Shown here in pieces: positions 62,045 to 64,000 of a stretch of 64,000 nt of DNA (positions within the stretch are counted from its first letter, which is position 1; every line of letters starts with the position of its first letter). Below the pieces are notes generated by a model. The model made no database searches. It saw nothing but the letters and a program-made list of their open reading frames with translations, and was not told the origin of the DNA. The position numbers and the translations under genes were made by a program. The stretch is taken from the NCBI RefSeq assembly GCF_018128905.1, contig NZ_CP063808.1, forward strand, positions 2,666,001-2,730,000. The letters run 5' to 3'. This DNA comes from Streptomyces sp. A2-16 (GTDB taxonomy: Bacteria > Actinomycetota > Actinomycetes > Streptomycetales > Streptomycetaceae).

Positions 62045-62731
62045 TCAGCCTCCGGCAGCGCCCAGTTCGTCGGCGAGGCCGTTCACCGGCTGCGGCGTGC
62101 CCGTCAGGTCCAGGACGAACAGGGGGACGCCGAGGGAGTCGGCGCGGGTGCGGGCCTCGGTGGTGTAGCCGGCCAGTGAGAAGTACACGCAGTGCGCGGA
62201 CTCCGTCATGGCGGTCAGCCACAGGCACTCCACGTCCCGCGGTGCGGCCGGCCGCACGGTCGGGTCCACCTGGGCCAGCAGTCCGCGGGCCGCGAGACCG
62301 ATCCCGGACGGCGGCCGCTGGTCCGCGCGCCGGATGTCCTGGTAGCCGAGCCAGCGCAGATACAGCGCGGCGGCGGTGACCGCGTCGCGCGCGGTGCGGA
62401 TCGTGATGGGCTGGAAGGCGCGGCGCGGGGGAGCGGGCGGGTCTCCCTCCGGCTCCGCGTCCGGGCAGGTGTCCCCGGCCACCGGAATCCGCAGGAGCGC
62501 CCCGCAGCCACAGCCCAGTTCCGGCTGCGGCCAGTCGGCCCTGCGGCCGCAGACCGCGCACTCCACGGCGACCCAGGACTCGTCCCACACCTGGTGGGCG
62601 ACGGCTGTGGGCGCGCCGTGCCGGTCCAGCGGCGGACGGACCGGGGCGCCGCACTCGCACGGGTACGACGGCACCGGGTAGAGGTGCTCGCGCCGGCAGA
62701 CCGGACAGCGGACCGACACGCTCTCGGACAT
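62045..62731 (-). CDS. Double zinc-ribbon protein with nuclease-like C-terminal domain, hypothetical
   Basis: A 228-residue protein. The N-terminal half has two probable zinc ribbons. The first is VRCPVCRREHLY with YPCECGAPVRPP, and the second is VECAVCGRRADWPQPELGCGCG. After a Pro-rich linker, the C-terminal half (PITIRTARDAVTAAALYLRWLGYQDIRRAD, core AVTAAALYLRWLGYQDIR; then ESAHCVYFSLAGYTTEARTRADSLG, core SAHCVYFSLAGYTTEA) resembles restriction-endonuclease-like (Mrr/VSR) folds that start with a helix, then strands with VPLFVLDL. The usual D...E-x-K active site is not clear. It is divergent from gcl. I know no function for it. Confidence 0.6.
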   Translation of the reverse strand: MSESVSVRCPVCRREHLYPVPSYPCECGAPVRPPLDRHGAPTAVAHQVWDESWVAVECAVCGRRADWPQPELGCGCGALLRIPVAGDTCPDAEPEGDPPAPPRRAFQPITIRTARDAVTAAALYLRWLGYQDIRRADQRPPSGIGLAARGLLAQVDPTVRPAAPRDVECLWLTAMTESAHCVYFSLAGYTTEARTRADSLGVPLFVLDLTGTPQPVNGLADELGAAGG

Positions 62732-62771
62732 GGCCTCATCGTCCTCCAGGACCGGCCCGGTTGTCCGCCCC

Positions 62772-62800
62772 TTGACGGTCTTCACCCACCCACCTACATT
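62772..62800 (+). promoter_or_regulatory. Probable HrdB-type promoter of gcl
   Basis: TTGACG (62772-62777) and TACATT (62795-62800) are separated by 17 bases, close to the major vegetative sigma-factor consensus. The gcl start codon is 87 bases downstream of the -10 box. Confidence 0.65.
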
Positions 62801-62823
62801 GCTTCCAGATAGTAGAAAACATA

Positions 62824-62838
62824 TTCCGTATTACGGAA
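62824..62838. promoter_or_regulatory. Perfect 15-bp palindrome, operator for gcl
   Basis: TTCCGTA-T-TACGGAA has 7-base arms around one base, within an AT-rich stretch (62800-62838) that is unusual here. It lies about 23 bases downstream of the predicted -10 box of gcl, and 49 bases before the ATG, where a repressor would block transcription. An IclR-type regulator such as AllR, which controls allantoin and glyoxylate genes in Streptomyces, is a good candidate. Confidence 0.65.
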
Positions 62839-62887
62839 GTGCTCACGGCGGGGCGCGACGGGAGTACGTATCCGACAGGAGTACTCG

Positions 62888-64000
62888 ATGGCTCGAATGA
62901 CCGCTGCCCGCGCGGCAGTTGAGATCCTCAAGCGTGAAGGGGTCACGGACGCGTTCGGTGTGCCCGGCGCGGCGATCAACCCCTTCTATGCCGCGCTCAA
63001 GGCTTCTGGGGGCATCCACCACACCCTCGCCCGCCATGTGGAGGGCGCCTCGCACATGGCCGAGGGATACACGAGGACCCACCCGGGCAACATCGGTGTC
63101 TGCATCGGCACCTCCGGTCCCGCAGGCACCGACATGATCACCGGTCTGTACTCCGCGACGGGCGACTCCGTCCCGATCCTGTGCATCACGGGCCAGGCCC
63201 CGACCGCGGTGATCCACAAGGAGGACTTCCAGGCCGTCGACATCGCCTCGATCGCGGGTCCTGTGACCAAGATGGCCGTCACCGTCCTGGAGGCGGCCCA
63301 GGTCCCCGGCGTCTTCCAGCAGGCCTTCCACCTCATGCGCTCGGGCCGCCCGGGCCCGGTCCTCGTCGACCTGCCGATCGACGTCCAGCTGACCGAGATC
63401 GAGTTCGACCCGGACACCTACCAGCCGCTCCCGGTCTACAAGCCGGCCGCGAGCCGCGCGCAGATCCAGAAGGCGATCGCTCTCCTCAACGAGTCCGAGC
63501 GGCCGCTGATCGTCGCCGGCGGCGGTGTCATCAACGCCGACGCCGCCGAACTCCTCGTCGAGTTCGCCGAGTTGACGGGCACCCCGGTCGTCCCGACCCT
63601 CATGGGCTGGGGCGTCCTGCCCGACGACCACGAGCTCAACGCCGGCATGGTGGGCCTGCAGACCTCGCACCGCTACGGCAACGCCACCTTCCTGGAGTCC
63701 GACTTCGTCCTCGGCATCGGCAACCGCTGGGCCAACCGCCACACCGGCAAGCTGGACGTCTACACGGCCGGCCGGAAGTTCGTCCACGTCGACGTCGAAC
63801 CGACCCAGATCGGCAGGATCTTCCCCCCGGACTACGGCATCGCCTCCGACGCCAAGGCGGCCCTGGAGCTCTTCGTCGAGGTGGCAAGGGAGTTGAAGGC
63901 GGCGGGCGAGCTCCCCGACCGCTCGGCCTGGGCGGCCTCCGCGCAGGAGAGGAAGGCGACCCTCCAGCGCCGTACGCACTTCGACGACATCCCCATCAAG
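62888..64000 (+). CDS. gcl: Glyoxylate carboligase (tartronate-semialdehyde synthase), 3' truncated by window
   Basis: The frame from ATG 62888 (AGGAG 7 bases upstream) is open to the end of the window; 371 residues are visible of about 590. It is a ThDP enzyme that joins two glyoxylates to tartronate semialdehyde and CO2. The decisive residue is Val51 in [14 protein letters not shown], exactly where all other ThDP enzymes of this family have Glu and where glyoxylate carboligases have Val. The central FAD/CoA-like domain is at [19 protein letters not shown]. Gcl links allantoin and glycolate breakdown to central metabolism; a palindrome and promoter lie upstream. Confidence 0.95.
   Translation, partial: MARMTAARAAVEILKREGVTDAFGVPGAAINPFYAALKASGGIHHTLARHVEGASHMAEGYTRTHPGNIGVCIGTSGPAGTDMITGLYSATGDSVPILCITGQAPTAVIHKEDFQAVDIASIAGPVTKMAVTVLEAAQVPGVFQQAFHLMRSGRPGPVLVDLPIDVQLTEIEFDPDTYQPLPVYKPAASRAQIQKAIALLNESERPLIVAGGGVINADAAELLVEFAELTGTPVVPTLMGWGVLPDDHELNAGMVGLQTSHRYGNATFLESDFVLGIGNRWANRHTGKLDVYTAGRKFVHVDVEPTQIGRIFPPDYGIASDAKAALELFVEVARELKAAGELPDRSAWAASAQERKATLQRRTHFDDIPIK

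Overview
This 64 kb window is chromosomal DNA from an actinomycete, almost certainly a Streptomyces. The GC content is very high, with G or C at most third codon positions. GTG and TTG starts are common, genes often overlap by 4 bases, and the families are typical of the genus: DUF2637, DUF3040 and DUF6153 proteins, LAL and NarL-type LuxR regulators, a secreted trypsin, and a STAS-ANTAR protein. I see no rRNA or tRNA genes, CRISPR arrays, insertion sequences or phage genes. The window opens inside a PP2C-type phosphatase gene and closes inside the glyoxylate carboligase gene gcl.

Region by region. At 1-10.3 kb: the phosphatase fragment, a pyruvate:quinone oxidoreductase (poxB), a VOC protein, a membrane-anchored HTH regulator, two secreted hypothetical proteins, an anti-sigma-type ATPase, a DUF2637 membrane protein, an FhuF-like ferric reductase behind a clear IdeR/DmdR1-type iron box, and a GntR regulator. 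At 10.3-20.3 kb: a purine-catabolism block with a PucR regulator divergent from a three-subunit xanthine dehydrogenase (FAD, 2Fe-2S and Mo subunits), an NCS2 purine permease and the XdhC maturation factor. At 20.3-27.9 kb: a stand-alone LanC-like protein with a three-cysteine zinc site, an SRPBCC protein, and a run of small envelope proteins that look like metal (perhaps copper) handlers: DUF305, DUF6153, YcnI, a His-rich membrane protein, and an orphan TatA. At 28.1-32.9 kb: four consecutive CNNM/CBS membrane proteins that form two long/short pairs.

At 33-34.5 kb lies a rifampin monooxygenase (rox) preceded by a match to the rifamycin-associated element. Next come an NCS1 permease with a cysteine-rich tail, its small winged-helix neighbour, and a STAS-ANTAR fusion. 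At 37.8-45.8 kb is a cobalamin block: a cobalamin riboswitch leads an ABC importer (btuC, btuD, btuF) that converges on the B12-dependent methylmalonyl-CoA mutase operon (mutA, mutB, meaB). At 45.9 kb is the broken tail of a LuxR regulator, followed by an ABC/FtsX exporter pair, an exported metallophosphoesterase, a CorA magnesium channel, an AlkZ-like DNA glycosylase and a trypsin. At 54.3-61.5 kb two LuxR-family regulators lie next to two translationally coupled acyl-CoA synthetases. The window ends with a GNAT protein, a zinc-ribbon protein and gcl, which has a visible promoter and a perfect 15-base operator-like palindrome.

The clearest functional couplings are purine uptake and oxidation with its regulator and maturation factor (11.7-20.3 kb) and B12 import placed against a B12-dependent enzyme (37.8-45.8 kb). 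I did not find a wholly new system. The least ordinary elements are the LanC-like protein with a CCG zinc motif and no lanthipeptide machinery, the doubled CNNM pairs with a 16-codon leader and a start-sequestering hairpin, the NCS1 permease with a zinc-ribbon-like tail, and the STAS-ANTAR protein that lacks the usual phosphorylated serine.
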